Shown here piece by piece: positions 5,958 through 11,217 of a DNA stretch of 11,217 nt; the stretch's first letter is position 1, and every line of letters starts with the position of its first letter. The notes beneath the pieces are model-generated. The model was not told where the DNA came from, did not search any database, and saw nothing but the letters and a program-made list of their open reading frames with translations. Origin of the DNA: CAYVXT01 sp964455485 (GTDB lineage: Bacteria; Patescibacteriota; Minisyncoccia; Phycocordibacterales; WO2-35-19); the NCBI GenBank assembly GCA_964455485.1, contig CAYVXT010000054.1, forward strand, positions 1 through 11,217, given 5' to 3'. Both the position numbers and the translations under genes were made by a program.

Positions 5958-6334
5958 ATAAACTCTCTTAGTTTCTCTGCATTCCCTTCAAAGTCTTTCT
6001 TGTCTCCTTTTATGTTTGAATTTGGATAGACCCATATGTGAGCATGCTCAACATCTTCACCTACTATTTTTGAAAGCACCCAATCAGTATCAAAGGCTTT
6101 CATTTGTGCCTTTGCAATTTTCTGTGCAACTTCAAAATATTCTCCTATGCTTCCGGGTACACCTGCCTGCGCAGGCAGGTCCCACACCCACCTATAATGT
6201 TTTTTTGGTATTACTTGGCAATGGCCAGGCGCTGTAGGGTTTATATCAATAAAAGCAATAAAGTTTTCATCTTCATATACAATATTTACCGGAATTTCTT
6301 TTTTAACTATTTTACAAAAAATACAATTTTCCAT
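5954..6334 (-). CDS. HIT-family (histidine triad) nucleotide-binding hydrolase
   Basis: The 126-aa protein begins CIFCKIVKKEIP (Cys4, Cys7, usual zinc ligands with His46) and continues with FIDINPTAPGHCQVIPKKHY, the standard HIT fold. The triad is HAHIW (His97, His99, Trp101). The central nucleophile His99 is present, while the third triad position is Trp, a variation seen in some HIT branches. Family members hydrolyse nucleoside phosphoramidates or dinucleotides. Residues 53-62 (LPAQAGVPGS) interrupt a normally short loop after WVWD and are encoded by a perfect 20-bp palindrome plus flanking bases. The ATG at 6334 is supported by TGATATAAT ending 6 nt upstream, giving a leaderless mRNA. Confidence 0.9.
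   Translation of the reverse strand: MENCIFCKIVKKEIPVNIVYEDENFIAFIDINPTAPGHCQVIPKKHYRWVWDLPAQAGVPGSIGEYFEVAQKIAKAQMKAFDTDWVLSKIVGEDVEHAHIWVYPNSNIKGDKKDFEGNAEKLREFI
6161..6180. repeat. Perfect 20-bp palindrome inserted in the HIT gene
   Basis: ACCTGCCTGC followed by its exact reverse complement. It is read in frame on the minus strand as LPAQAG (residues 53-58). It is GC-rich in an AT-rich gene and lies at a surface-loop position between WVWD and the next helix, where HIT proteins normally have no extra residues. It looks like a small mobile palindromic element tolerated in coding sequence. From memory, similar palindromes are frequent in Parcubacteria genes. Confidence 0.75.
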
Positions 6335-6340
6335 GCATAT

Positions 6341-6349
6341 ATTATATCA
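6341..6349 (-). promoter_or_regulatory. Extended -10 box of the HIT gene (leaderless)
   Basis: TGATATAAT on the minus strand is followed by 6 nt and then the ATG at 6334. With the usual 6-7 nt from the -10 to the start of transcription, transcription begins at the start codon. The same spacing recurs at 7845-7853 and 8267-8275. Confidence 0.6.
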
Positions 6350-6410
6350 AAATCATTCATTAAATATTCAGCACCTCAACTTATTCTTATAAACAGAGGA
6401 TATTTGCAGC

Positions 6411-7160
6411 ATGTATAGATGGATTGTCTTGGTGGCACTTTTCACAAGCGGAGCAGCTTTTTTCAGAAGTATTGAGGAAGCTGGAAAAATGGATGAGAGC
6501 AAAAGCTCTTTGTTCTGGGTATCTTCAGGAGCATACTTCAACTATATGTTAGGTGAAGCAAACACTGTCCATGGAAGCTTGCAAGAAACAAATCGGTGGC
6601 GTTTACTCTACGCCAAAAACAATCCGAAAGATACTGACCAAGGATTCCACCCTCAAAACATCTTCCGACTTGTTATCAGGAGGTCTTTGCAAGACATTTC
6701 TTTCCGCTTTTCATTTTTGATTTCAAAAACAAACTTGAGCAAAAGCGAAAACCGCAACGAATCAAACGGGGTACTCGCCTTTCTCAGATACAACGACCAA
6801 AACAATCTCTACTACGCAGGGATCCGAGTTGATGGTCGGCCGGTAATCAAAAAGAAGTTTGGGGGCACCTATCACACCCTGAGTTACCCTCCAAACCTAT
6901 TCCCTGGTGTTTACAGTAGAGAGGCTTCGCCAAATTTGATACCTCAAGAAAAGTGGTTCGGTTTAAAAGCCACTGTGAGAAGCGAACCTAGCTGCGCCGC
7001 TAAAATTGAACTTTTCTTTTACTCAGATGGTGTTTGGCAAAAAGTAGCTGATGCTTGTGACAATGGCGATATCGCCGGCCCACCATTTAAAGAAGGTTTG
7101 AGCGGGATCCGCACCGACTTTATGGATGTGAAATTTAGAAACATCCACGTTGGTTGGTAG
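6411..7160 (+). CDS. Exported beta-rich protein, concanavalin-A-like fold suspected
   Basis: The 249-aa protein starts with a signal-peptide-like segment (WIVLVALFTSGAAFF, residues 4-18). The mature part has many alternating beta-strand segments, including GVLAFLRYNDQNNLYYAGIR, KWFGLKATVRS, KIELFFYSDGVWQKVADACD and SGIRTDFMDVKFRNIHV. This order (a strand about a ligand-exposed film of residues, then KW..L...., a thickness-like strand, then GxRTDF.DVKFRNI) resembles LamG/DUF1080-type jelly-roll domains that bind or cleave polysaccharides. No catalytic residues can be named. Cys198 and Cys219 could form a disulfide. AGAGGA lies 10 nt before the ATG, and TATAAA (6388-6393) is a possible -10. It forms a single-gene unit ended by a terminator. 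Confidence 0.65.
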   Translation: MYRWIVLVALFTSGAAFFRSIEEAGKMDESKSSLFWVSSGAYFNYMLGEANTVHGSLQETNRWRLLYAKNNPKDTDQGFHPQNIFRLVIRRSLQDISFRFSFLISKTNLSKSENRNESNGVLAFLRYNDQNNLYYAGIRVDGRPVIKKKFGGTYHTLSYPPNLFPGVYSREASPNLIPQEKWFGLKATVRSEPSCAAKIELFFYSDGVWQKVADACDNGDIAGPPFKEGLSGIRTDFMDVKFRNIHVGW

Positions 7161-7178
7161 TACCTTTGATCACACCTA

Positions 7179-7208
7179 ACAAGCCACCTTGCGGTGGCTT
7201 GTGATTTT
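7179..7208 (+). terminator. Rho-independent terminator of the exported-protein gene
   Basis: A 10-bp perfect stem, ACAAGCCACC (7179-7188) / GGTGGCTTGT (7193-7202), has a 4-nt loop TTGC and is followed by GATTTTATTTT. It lies 18 bp after the stop codon. On the opposite strand no T-run follows, so it serves mainly the plus-strand gene, although it lies directly 3' of the convergent VOC gene. Confidence 0.8.
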
Positions 7209-7213
7209 ATTTT

Positions 7214-7642
7214 CTATTGATTGCTTTTATCATCATAATTTACCATCCATTGCACACCAAACTTATCAGCAAATGATGCAAAGTATGAACCCCAAAATTG
7301 TTTTTGGAGTGGCATTTCAACTTTACCACCCGCAGAAAGTTGATCAAATATTCTTTGTGCTTCCTCAAGAGTGTCAGGATGAATAGAGATATATGAGTTG
7401 TTTCCAAACACAACCTTTTGACCCATGGACTCTGAAGCATCAGTCCCCATGAGCATTGCTTCCCCTAAAGGTAGGGCGATATGCATTATTCGCTCCCCTT
7501 CCACTTCTGGCATTTTACTATCACCTTCTGGCATATCTTTGAATCTCATCAAGGCTCCAAACTCACCACCAAAAACTGATTTATAAAAATTAAAAGCCTC
7601 TTCAGTATTTCCATTAAAATTTAAATACGGGTTTATTTTCAT
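7214..7642 (-). CDS. VOC-family PhnB-like protein
   Basis: The 142-aa protein has the two-module VOC layout. It starts with INPYLNFNGNTEEAFNFYKSVFGGEF, the standard opening of PhnB-like (3-demethylubiquinone-9 methyltransferase-like) proteins, and ends with SYFASFADKFGVQWMVN. Members bind a metal in a beta-alpha-beta-beta-beta fold and have varied or unknown substrates; the family name does not mean methyltransferase activity. HIALPLGEAMLMGTD and SYISIHPDTLEEAQRIFDQL are the middle segments. Length is normal. It is the last of three same-strand genes after msrB and the 54-aa miniprotein, and TATAAT at 7668-7673 probably gives it its own promoter with a leader of about 19 nt. Confidence 0.85.
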   Translation of the reverse strand: MKINPYLNFNGNTEEAFNFYKSVFGGEFGALMRFKDMPEGDSKMPEVEGERIMHIALPLGEAMLMGTDASESMGQKVVFGNNSYISIHPDTLEEAQRIFDQLSAGGKVEMPLQKQFWGSYFASFADKFGVQWMVNYDDKSNQ

Positions 7643-7673
7643 AAACTAAAATTAAATTGCAAATAAAATTATA

Positions 7674-7838
7674 CTACTGCAAAAGGAATGCCAAAGCTTT
7701 GCCCAAATAATATGGCCAAAGCAATAAAGCTGTTACTCCTTGCCCAAAACTCAAATTTAAAAGCCCTACGGTAAACAACCACATCATTATCCAAAACCCT
7801 CCAGTAAATAAATTGTTTTCAATCTTAACTTTTTCCAT
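7674..7838 (-). CDS. 54-aa membrane miniprotein
   Basis: This gene is easily missed because of its size. It encodes 54 residues: a short charged N terminus (MEKVKIENNLFTGG), a hydrophobic segment (FWIMMWLFTVGLLNLSF, about 15-31), a short turn (GQG), a second hydrophobic segment (VTALLLWPYYLGKALAFLL, about 35-53), then TAG. It is likely a two-helix membrane hairpin. A consensus extended -10 box (TGCTATAAT) lies exactly 6 nt before the ATG, the same arrangement as for msrB and the HIT gene, which is the main support for its being real. Function is unknown. It sits between msrB and the VOC gene. Confidence 0.65.
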   Translation of the reverse strand: MEKVKIENNLFTGGFWIMMWLFTVGLLNLSFGQGVTALLLWPYYLGKALAFLLQ

Positions 7839-7844
7839 AATCTT

Positions 7845-7853
7845 ATTATAGCA
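7845..7853 (-). promoter_or_regulatory. Extended -10 box of the membrane miniprotein gene
   Basis: TGCTATAAT on the minus strand, 6 nt (AAGATT) before the ATG at 7838. This predicts leaderless transcription and supports the small reading frame. Confidence 0.6.
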
Positions 7854-7897
7854 AACCAGTAATGAATATAATTACAACAACATAGTTTTTATTGTGC

Positions 7898-8260
7898 TCA
7901 GTTTTTTGGTACAAATTTCATTGAAATGGAGTTTACGCAGTGCCTAACATTTTTAGGAGTCAATTGCTCTCCCTCAAAAACATGACCTAGATGCGCACCA
8001 CAATTAGCACAAGTTATTTCTGTTCTCACACCATCCTTATCAATTTTCCTTTCAACAGATCCGGCTACTTCTTTATCAAAACTTGGCCATCCACAGCCTG
8101 AATCAAATTTGTCATCTGAATAATAAAGAGGTGCATCACACTGCCTGCAAACATAAGTTCCAGTTTCAAAAAATTTATCATACTCCCCTGTAAATGGGAT
8201 TTCAGTACCCTTTTCAAGAATTACTTTTTTCTCTTCATCTGTCAGATTATTTAATTTCAT
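7898..8260 (-). CDS. msrB: Peptide-methionine (R)-S-oxide reductase
   Basis: The 120-aa product reduces the R epimer of methionine sulfoxide in oxidised proteins, in the cytoplasm, with thioredoxin-type electrons. All MsrB hallmarks are visible: the zinc site Cys38-x2-Cys41 and Cys84-x2-Cys87, the CGWPSF block (Cys56-Phe61, with Cys56 at the possible resolving position), GAHLGHVF with His90 and His93, and the catalytic Cys108 in RHCVNSISMKF. Length is normal for the stand-alone enzyme and there is no signal peptide. The ATG at 8260 is set by a consensus extended -10 (TGGTATAAT) 6 nt upstream, so the mRNA should be leaderless. No msrA is present in this window. Confidence 0.97.
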   Translation of the reverse strand: MKLNNLTDEEKKVILEKGTEIPFTGEYDKFFETGTYVCRQCDAPLYYSDDKFDSGCGWPSFDKEVAGSVERKIDKDGVRTEITCANCGAHLGHVFEGEQLTPKNVRHCVNSISMKFVPKN

Positions 8261-8266
8261 AGACTG

Positions 8267-8275
8267 ATTATACCA
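8267..8275 (-). promoter_or_regulatory. Extended -10 box of msrB
   Basis: TGGTATAAT on the minus strand, 6 nt (CAGTCT) before the msrB ATG. The predicted transcript starts at the A of ATG. There is no good -35, as is usual with an extended -10. Confidence 0.65.
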
Positions 8276-8335
8276 AAACCGAAAATTAGGACTATTTTTT
8301 TAGAAACAATTGAAAATCGTTATTCACAATTAAAC

Positions 8336-8364
8336 TTGACAAGTATATATGATGGGTGTATAGT
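8336..8364 (+). promoter_or_regulatory. Strong sigma-70 promoter of a small RNA
   Basis: Perfect TTGACA (8336-8341), 17-bp spacer, TATAGT (8359-8364). The predicted start is near 8371. It is the best -35 in the window together with the one at 8443, and its transcript meets a terminator about 60 nt later with no reading frame in between. Confidence 0.8.
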
Positions 8365-8370
8365 TTACAT

Positions 8371-8436
8371 AAACTTCCTGGACTGATTCTCCCAGGAAGG
8401 GCCCGGATGCTTCTTAGCACCGGGCCTCCTTTTTTA
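8371..8436 (+). ncRNA. Candidate ~65-nt small RNA (or attenuated leader)
   Basis: Between a consensus promoter and a T-run lie two adjacent hairpins. The first is CTTCCTGG (8374-8381) / CCAGGAAG (8392-8399), 8 bp with a 10-nt loop. The second is GGCCCGG (8400-8406) / CCGGGCC (8420-8426), extended inward by TGC/GCA past a bulged A with loop TTCTTA, and followed by CCTCC and a T-run (from 8429), so it is an intrinsic terminator. The stems are contiguous and could stack. No open frame fits. A second complete promoter for the next gene begins at 8443, which favours a stand-alone RNA over a leader. It resembles no RNA family I can name. Confidence 0.6.
8400..8435 (+). terminator. Terminator of the small RNA
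   Basis: A 7-bp GC stem (GGCCCGG / CCGGGCC) plus an inner 3-bp TGC/GCA extension across a bulged A, followed after CTCC by six T residues. A strong intrinsic terminator, plus strand. Confidence 0.8.
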
Positions 8437-8442
8437 TTTAAG

Positions 8443-8471
8443 TTGACAAAGTTAAATATTTAATATATTAT
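8443..8471 (+). promoter_or_regulatory. Sigma-70 promoter of the 108-aa unknown gene
   Basis: TTGACA (8443-8448), 17-bp spacer, TATTAT (8466-8471). The predicted start falls at 8477-8479, on the ATGATG that opens the gene, so the mRNA is leaderless. Confidence 0.75.
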
Positions 8472-8476
8472 TGAAG

Positions 8477-8803
8477 ATGATGTCAGACAATATCGTACTT
8501 CTAATCTCTGAGGAGATAGACAAAGAGGTACAGGCACTCAGGGAAGTTGTTGATCTTCCCACCATAGTTACAGTAGCGGGAAATGTCATTACTGTAGAGG
8601 TTGGGCACGAAAGTGTATGCAGAATCGATTGTAGCCTTAACAGTCCATTCCCACTTACTCTACGGCGTGGCCCAACAATGGAGGACACGAGTGCAAGGTA
8701 TTTTGAAACCGACGAGAAAAGTCTGTATAGACTAACTTCTCGCGCCGGACAGATGATAAATTCCTGTCCGAAGGTAGTCGCCGAATTGGCGAAATATCGT
8801 TAA
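8477..8803 (+). CDS. Hypothetical protein, leaderless single-gene unit
   Basis: The 108-aa soluble protein is of no family I recognise. Its N-terminal part looks helical (SDNIVLLISEEIDKEVQALREVV), a beta stretch follows (TIVTVAGNVITVEVGHESVC, then RIDCSL), and the C-terminal half is basic and mixed. Two Cys (about 48 and 52) and one later Cys are present, but no zinc motif. The start is ATG at 8477 or the adjacent in-frame ATG at 8480; both lie at the predicted transcript start, and no Shine-Dalgarno exists. The TTG at 8471 lies inside the -10 box and is excluded. It has its own promoter and terminator and follows the small RNA by about 40 bp. Confidence 0.7.
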   Translation: MMSDNIVLLISEEIDKEVQALREVVDLPTIVTVAGNVITVEVGHESVCRIDCSLNSPFPLTLRRGPTMEDTSARYFETDEKSLYRLTSRAGQMINSCPKVVAELAKYR

Positions 8804-8809
8804 ACCATT

Positions 8810-8835
8810 CCCCGCGCTGTTAGCCGCGGGGTTTT
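8810..8835 (+). terminator. Terminator of the 108-aa unknown gene
   Basis: CCCCGCG (8810-8816) / CGCGGGG (8825-8831) with an 8-nt loop, followed by TTTT, 6 bp after the stop codon. Confidence 0.8.
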
Positions 8836-8947
8836 GATTATCTAACTTAGAGTTACAACCTCTACTTAGGTGTGATCTCCGGAATCGCTGTATAATATAC
8901 AAAAACTTAGTCCTATCCCCAGTTTCTTGAGTAATGAGTTTCTCGAT

Positions 8948-9544
8948 CTAAAACCCATTTTCTGCAATCATCCTTTTGAGCAGGTCGTTATCACCTGTAT
9001 TAGCAAATCCCAGTATTATACGACCATTTTCTTTCATATAATTTATCGCTTTTTTAAAAAATCTTTGGAGTGTTTGATAGTTATGATCAGAAGTGCCTAA
9101 CTCTAGAACGTCCTCCGCTTTGTTTCCATGATAAGGAGCGTTAAAAATTATAGTGTCAAATTTTTTATCTGATGCCTTTTCAAACAAATCTGAATGAAGA
9201 ATACAAGTATCGTTAAAACCATATTTTTCAAAATTAGCTTTGGTGTTTTGTACCGCTTCCTCATTTATATCTAAACATGTTACAGATTTAGCTCCCTGGA
9301 AGCAGCAAAATAAAGAAATTATTCCGCTACCGCAGCCAATTTCTAGTACATCTTTTCCTTCTTGCTTGGGCATTAAAGAAATCATTATCCTTGAAGATCT
9401 ATCATATTTTGGAGACATAACTCCAGGAAATATAATGATTTCTTTCCCAAGAATTTCATCAATATAAGGCTCGTGATGAGCACGAACTTTTTTCAGATAG
9501 TGATCTATAGTGTGATGCCTTGGATAACTCATAATTGCATGCAT
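8948..9544 (-). CDS. Class I SAM-dependent methyltransferase, possibly C-terminally truncated
   Basis: The 198-aa product has FPGVMSPKYDRSS before the fold, motif I VLEIGCGSG (66-74), the acidic end of strand 2 (CLDIN, Asp92) and NAPYH (Asn135 onward), a variant of the NPPY motif of MTS/HemK-type methyltransferases that modify rRNA bases or release-factor Gln. One substrate cannot be chosen. The frame stops with TAG right after ...IAENGF, where such proteins normally go on with a last beta hairpin. Past the TAG the same frame reads IEKLITQETGDRTKFLYII, which looks like that missing hairpin, and a single AAG-to-TAG change would explain it. The start (ATG 9544 or 9532) lacks a Shine-Dalgarno. 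Confidence 0.8.
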   Translation of the reverse strand: MHAIMSYPRHHTIDHYLKKVRAHHEPYIDEILGKEIIIFPGVMSPKYDRSSRIMISLMPKQEGKDVLEIGCGSGIISLFCCFQGAKSVTCLDINEEAVQNTKANFEKYGFNDTCILHSDLFEKASDKKFDTIIFNAPYHGNKAEDVLELGTSDHNYQTLQRFFKKAINYMKENGRIILGFANTGDNDLLKRMIAENGF

Positions 9545-9562
9545 TCTGCCGGAAATTTAGAT

Positions 9563-9589
9563 AAAAGAAAAGGCCAACCGGAGTCAGCC
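9563..9589 (-). terminator. Terminator of the HD-domain gene
   Basis: On the minus strand GGCTGAC (9583-9589) / GTTGGCC (9572-9578), with two G-T pairs and a TCCG tetraloop, is followed by TTTTCTTTT. It lies 23 bp beyond the stop of the HD gene and 19 bp before the methyltransferase start, so the two are separate units. Confidence 0.7.
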
Positions 9590-9612
9590 CAATCTAATGG
9601 AAATAGAGCAAA

Positions 9613-10278
9613 CTAAAGCTGGTTAAGCGGAGTGTAGGCTTTCGATGGGTCGAGCTTGTGAGTGGTAATGTCGATCTCGAGAAGCTCTTTTGCCTTCTTC
9701 CTCCAATCGATTATCTGCTGCACCTGAGCTTCAATTAAGGCGTCAGTAGTCTTTGAGATACCTTTCACCTTTTCTGCATACTCGATGCAAAACCGGGCCG
9801 AATCCGGATTAACCAGACCGCTCTGCTCAATTACCAACTGGTTGCCAGTGATGTTGTCGAGAGCTTTGGCAATTTTAGCGGCCAAAGTATCTCGATTCCT
9901 GAAAGAACTAAAACGACCGATCAGAAATCCTTTGACATGTTCCGGCAGACCAGAAACTGCAGCAGAAAACTGTTTGATCTCTTCGTCATCATTCACATTA
10001 TGGTTCTTAATGACGGTTGGAATATCGAAACCAGCAATAATCTCATCGTCATCATGGACCAGGAGGCAAGAGAAAACTTCTTCTACAAGCCCTGGCTTTC
10101 CCGGAAACTCCTGTTGGAGGTCGGGGGTTATGTAAACCAGAAGACGTGCTGCACGAGCCAAATGCTCGGCAATATTGTCCCCCACGACAAATGGATTTTT
10201 GTCGTACCTATTAATCATTTGGGCTTTGACCTGGAAATTTGCTACCAGATCCAGAACTTGTCTCATGCCATGGTTCAT
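9613..10278 (-). CDS. HD-domain hydrolase, YfbR/5'-deoxynucleotidase-like
   Basis: The 221-aa protein carries an HD-superfamily metal site: His39 in NIAEHLARAARL, the His75-Asp76 pair in LLVHDDDEI, and Asp141 in KALDNITG. The order and spacing match the YfbR-type nucleotidase branch, which removes phosphate from deoxynucleoside monophosphates. Whether this protein has that activity or that of another HD_3 phosphohydrolase is not decidable. The region HNVNDDEEIKQFSAAVSGLP is an acidic insert. The C-terminal tail is long. The start at 10278 has no clear Shine-Dalgarno; TATAAAAT at 10334-10341 could be a -10 giving a leader of about 50 nt. A terminator follows the gene. Confidence 0.8.
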   Translation of the reverse strand: MNHGMRQVLDLVANFQVKAQMINRYDKNPFVVGDNIAEHLARAARLLVYITPDLQQEFPGKPGLVEEVFSCLLVHDDDEIIAGFDIPTVIKNHNVNDDEEIKQFSAAVSGLPEHVKGFLIGRFSSFRNRDTLAAKIAKALDNITGNQLVIEQSGLVNPDSARFCIEYAEKVKGISKTTDALIEAQVQQIIDWRKKAKELLEIDITTHKLDPSKAYTPLNQL

Positions 10279-10341
10279 GCCCCAAGTGTAGTAGAAATTG
10301 GGGAAAATTAAAAGTCTTGCGGGCTACTTACAGGAACTATT

Positions 10342-10887
10342 TTATAGACCATATTCCCATCCAGGTTGCCAGGATTTAGTTTTACGCCAGTCTCCGGCAA
10401 GAGCTTGTTTCCATGTTTTGTTGTTGAGCAATACTTCTAGAGCGATTTGCGGAGCTTTATGAGCCACTATCGCTACATGCTTGCCGTCATAATTCTGCTT
10501 TAAAAATTCGAGAAAATCAGCTACGCGAGTTTTTACATCTTCATAACTCTCGCCGTTTGGAAACGGTTTTTCAAGACATTCTTCTTCCTGCATTGGTTCA
10601 ACAATATCAGAAGAAGCTCCGTTCAAATCGCCATAATTACATTCTCTCAATCTCGCATCGGAAATAATTTCGTACACACCTTCCCAAGTGAGCTTAGCTG
10701 ACTGCTGTGCTCGTATTAAATCTGAACAGAAAACAACATCAAATTTTTTGTCTTGAGTTTTCTCTTTCAAATCCTTGGATTGTTGTATACCAAGTTCCGA
10801 TAGTTCAACATCCTTCCAACCGGAAGAAACATGCTGTTCGTTGTCAGTAGTAGTTCCATGAACAAAATATGTGATTTTTATAGACAT
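10342..10887 (-). CDS. Histidine phosphatase (phosphoglycerate mutase-like) family protein
   Basis: The 181-aa protein has the branch-1 histidine phosphatase fold: the phospho-acceptor His10 in FVHGTTTDNE, Arg59 in FCSDLIRAQQSA, Glu82 in RLRECNYGDLNG and the second His143 in AIVAHKAP. The usual RHG motif is changed to VHG: Val9 replaces the Arg that normally contacts phosphate. Other core residues remain, so it may be a subfamily trait and not inactivation. Members act on phosphosugars, nucleotides or proteins; the substrate here is unknown. It starts 4 nt after the stop of the upstream CYTH gene, so the two are an operon. Confidence 0.85.
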   Translation of the reverse strand: MSIKITYFVHGTTTDNEQHVSSGWKDVELSELGIQQSKDLKEKTQDKKFDVVFCSDLIRAQQSAKLTWEGVYEIISDARLRECNYGDLNGASSDIVEPMQEEECLEKPFPNGESYEDVKTRVADFLEFLKQNYDGKHVAIVAHKAPQIALEVLLNNKTWKQALAGDWRKTKSWQPGWEYGL

Positions 10888-10891
10888 ATAC

Positions 10892-11217
10892 TTATTTATT
10901 TAATCCTAGCTGATAAATTTGGGTGTCATATCCCCTAATCTCTTCGTCTTCTCTCGAAAGACCGAGCAGCTCTAATTCTTTGAACAATTCTTCTCTAACT
11001 TCATTGGGGTCAGCATCATCACTTGTAAGCTTTTCTATTTCTACAAAAGTTCCGAGTTGTTCTACATGATCCAAGCAAAATTCGTATTCTCCCAGCTTTC
11101 CTTTTTTTCTCGTCTTTTTAACTTCTACCATAGGGTACCAATTCAAAACTGTCAGCATATTATGCACCTCTTCTGGTTCCTTAACTTCAGTTTCATATTC
11201 AAGGTTATCTCCTTCGC
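10892..11217 (-). CDS. CYTH-domain protein (class IV cyclase / triphosphatase-like), 5' end outside window
   Basis: The frame is open to the window edge on the minus strand. The GTG at 11167 is internal, since upstream codons read EGDNLEYETEVKEPEEVHNM in a continuous family-like sequence. About 107 residues are visible. VEVKKTRKKGKLGEYEFCLD, then HVEQLGTFVEIE, matches the CYTH core: the K-x-R strand, the acidic LD strand and the LGxFxEIE strand that bind the triphosphate and metal. CYTH enzymes are class IV adenylate cyclases, inorganic triphosphatases or thiamine triphosphatases. The N-terminal ExExK motif that would help lies outside the window, so the activity cannot be assigned. The gene leads into the histidine phosphatase (4-nt gap). 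The C-terminal part (EELFKELELLGLSREDEEIRGYD) is a family-typical helix and tail. Confidence 0.75.
   Translation of the reverse strand, partial: EGDNLEYETEVKEPEEVHNMLTVLNWYPMVEVKKTRKKGKLGEYEFCLDHVEQLGTFVEIEKLTSDDADPNEVREELFKELELLGLSREDEEIRGYDTQIYQLGLNK

Noticed and set aside
8471..8476. TTG start for the 108-aa gene
   Set aside because: The TTG overlaps the last base of the -10 box of its own promoter, so it would not be in the transcript.
8891..8896. Plus-strand TATAAT between two convergent genes
   Set aside because: There is no matching -35 and no plus-strand gene follows; the sequence is part of a short AT palindrome and may be chance. It would only make antisense RNA to the methyltransferase.
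8945..8950. Recoding of TAG as an amino acid in this genome
   Set aside because: At least the miniprotein and the HIT gene end at TAG at sensible places, so a global reassignment is not supported; a local mutation or a natural end is simpler.
9785..10311. Long plus-strand open frames of 116 and 124 aa
   Set aside because: They are antisense to the HD-domain gene, which has a full active site and its own terminator; they show no family features.
1..11217. CRISPR array, cas genes, restriction or toxin-antitoxin system
   Set aside because: No regularly spaced direct repeats and no recognisable effector, methylase-endonuclease pair or toxin were seen on either strand.

Overview
The window looks like a piece of a small, AT-rich bacterial chromosome, most likely from the Candidate Phyla Radiation (Parcubacteria-type Patescibacteria). 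This is inferred from short compact genes, a serine recombinase of the kind common in those genomes, a perfect 20-bp GC-rich palindrome inserted inside a coding sequence, and several genes whose -10 box lies so close to the start codon that the mRNA should be leaderless. TGA, TAG and TAA all act as stops, so the standard bacterial code fits. The organism cannot be fixed from sequence alone.

Bases 1-3618 look like a mobile-element region. The right end is a large serine recombinase (plus strand) whose frame runs antisense into a tRNA-Thr(GGT) gene. The left end (137-301) is an inverted, frameshifted copy of the last ~160 bp of that recombinase, and it stops exactly at the last 7 nt of the tRNA. 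Between these inverted repeats lie a TrmB-like regulator (minus), a divergent two-gene operon (plus; a small double-CxxC protein and an unknown 122-aa protein) that carries strong Shine-Dalgarno sites, a terminator with competing pairings, and a structured element just upstream of the recombinase.

Bases 3717-5276 (minus) hold two genes joined end to end: an exported metzincin-type metalloprotease with a helical insert, then a TVP38/TMEM64-family membrane protein. Divergent from them is a class III nucleotide cyclase homologue (5334-5957), which overlaps convergently with a HIT-family protein (5954-6334) that carries the palindrome.

Bases 6411-8803 hold an exported beta-rich protein with its own terminator, a VOC/PhnB-like protein, a 54-aa membrane miniprotein (7674-7838), msrB, a probable ~65-nt small RNA with consensus promoter and terminator, and a leaderless unknown gene with its own promoter and terminator. 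From 8948 to the end (all minus) there are a methyltransferase that may be truncated by a TAG, an HD-domain nucleotidase-like protein with a terminator, a histidine-phosphatase-family protein lacking the usual Arg of the RHG motif, and the 3' part of a CYTH-domain gene that runs off the window.

The points most worth pursuing are the inverted recombinase/tRNA-Thr repeats, the structured leader of the recombinase, the small RNA, and the repeated extended -10 box placed exactly 6 nt before ATG. That arrangement contrasts with the Shine-Dalgarno-led genes inside the element.
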